Shown: in pieces, positions 5,708 through 6,366 of the stretch | Position numbering within the stretch: the first letter of the stretch is position 1 | Layout: every line of letters begins with the position of its first letter | NCBI GenBank assembly: GCA_002299495.1 | Contig: DBNZ01000135.1 | Location: 1-6,366 of the forward strand | DNA length: 6,366 bases | Reading direction: 5' to 3' | DNA from: Methylococcaceae bacterium UBA659 | GTDB lineage: Bacteria; Pseudomonadota; Gammaproteobacteria; Methylococcales; Methylomonadaceae | Notes under the pieces: generated by a model | Database searches by the model: none | The model's input: only the letters and a program-made list of their open reading frames with translations | Told to the model about the DNA's origin: nothing | Made by a program: the position numbers and the translations under genes

Positions 5708-6366
5708 GCGTTCAATTTCAAGATTATCCCGCCGAGCGGGGGCAGGGTCAGGCTGACCGAGTAAGGCAGGTTCATCCAGGCGATGTCATCGGTATGGCGT
5801 TCGCTGTTGATGACATGGCTGCCGTCGTAGGCTCTGGCATCCGAATTTAACAGCTCTTGGTAAACGCCGGCTTGCGGTACGCCGATCCGGTACTGCTCCC
5901 TGAGCACCGGGGTGAAGTTCAGCACGATGACCAGTTCGTTGCCGTCGCCGTCTTTGCGGCGGTAGCTGACCACTGATTGCTCGACATCATGGCAGTCAAT
6001 CCATTCAAAGCCTTGGTAATCGAAATCATGTTTGAACAATGGCGGGTTGGTTTTGTAAAGCGCGTTCAAATCCTTAAGCAAGCGTTGCACGCCTTGGTGG
6101 TTGGGGTAATCAAGCACATACCAATCTAAGGCTTGGTTGAAATTCCATTGGGTGCCCTGACCGAATTCACACCCCATGAACAGCAATTTTTTACCCGGAT
6201 AGGTGAACATAAACGTGTACAACAGGCGCAAGTTTGCAAACCGTTGCCATTCGTCGCCGGGCATTTTATTCAGCAATGAACCTTTGCCATGCACCACTTC
6301 GTCGTGCGAGAAGGGCAAGGTGAAGTTTTCGGTGAAGGCATACAACATGCCAAAGGTCAGTTGGTC
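5704..6366 (-). CDS. glgB: 1,4-alpha-glucan branching enzyme, C-terminal part (5' end outside window)
   Basis: The frame is open from the right edge to a TGA at 5704-5706 and gives the last 220 residues. GlgB cuts alpha-1,4 chains and rejoins them as alpha-1,6 branches. The visible part begins DQLTFGMLYAFTENF and contains FSHDEVVHGKGSLLNKMPGD, which is GH13 conserved region IV with the His-Asp pair (H21, D22 of the fragment; H525/D526 in E. coli). LFMGCEFGQGTQWN follows, then the all-beta C-terminal domain (VVSYRRKDGDGNELVIVLNFTP and the LLNSDARAYDGS segment). The catalytic Asp and Glu of regions II and III lie beyond the window. An internal ATG at 6346-6348 is not the start, since the family sequence continues upstream of it. 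It overlaps glgA by 4 nt as first gene of the visible glg pair. Confidence 0.97.
   Translation of the reverse strand, partial: DQLTFGMLYAFTENFTLPFSHDEVVHGKGSLLNKMPGDEWQRFANLRLLYTFMFTYPGKKLLFMGCEFGQGTQWNFNQALDWYVLDYPNHQGVQRLLKDLNALYKTNPPLFKHDFDYQGFEWIDCHDVEQSVVSYRRKDGDGNELVIVLNFTPVLREQYRIGVPQAGVYQELLNSDARAYDGSHVINSERHTDDIAWMNLPYSVSLTLPPLGGIILKLNA

Overview
The window carries two protein-coding blocks, all on the minus strand, separated by a non-coding stretch of about 0.65 kb that is rich in repeats. From right to left, in the direction of transcription, these are the 3' part of glgB (glycogen branching enzyme) and complete glgA (glycogen synthase), then the repeats, then a Fur-box-like operator with a long leader, then feoA-feoB-feoC (ferrous iron uptake), and finally a partial gene for an M14-type zinc hydrolase that runs off the left edge. 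Gene content, the gamma-type FeoABC layout with a Cys-containing FeoC, and the style of the intergenic repeats suggest a gammaproteobacterium, possibly a methanotroph-like Methylococcales member. The taxonomic call is inference from memory of similar genomes.

Glycogen block (4274-6366): glgB and glgA overlap by 4 nt (ATGA) and are almost certainly co-transcribed. GlgA elongates alpha-1,4-glucan from ADP-glucose and GlgB adds alpha-1,6 branches. The visible active-site residues of both are intact. Part of glgB lies outside the right edge.

Intergenic block (about 3636-4273): I see no credible gene. It holds a palindromic GC-rich repeat (3691-3727), a three-hairpin element with CGTCAT/ATGACG ends (3765-3937), a second dyad-rich element (3988-4069), and three degenerate copies of a 16-bp motif in alternating orientation. 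Two of those copies extend to 29-mers that are 25/29 identical in inverted orientation (3878-3906 and 4153-4181). The long open frames here are translations of these repeats.

Iron block (1-3635): a 14/19 match to the Fur consensus overlaps a plausible sigma70 promoter about 210 nt upstream of feoA. The leader contains a 19-codon ORF with the best Shine-Dalgarno in the window. Its frame, if the TAA at 3476-3478 is ignored, stays open to a TGA that overlaps the feoA ATG by the same ATGA junction seen at feoA/feoB and glgB/glgA. This interrupted or leader mini-gene is the most unusual signal here. FeoA and FeoB overlap by 4 nt, feoC follows FeoB after 6 nt, and the M14-like gene follows feoC after 4 nt, so a hydrolase of unknown substrate appears to belong to the iron operon.
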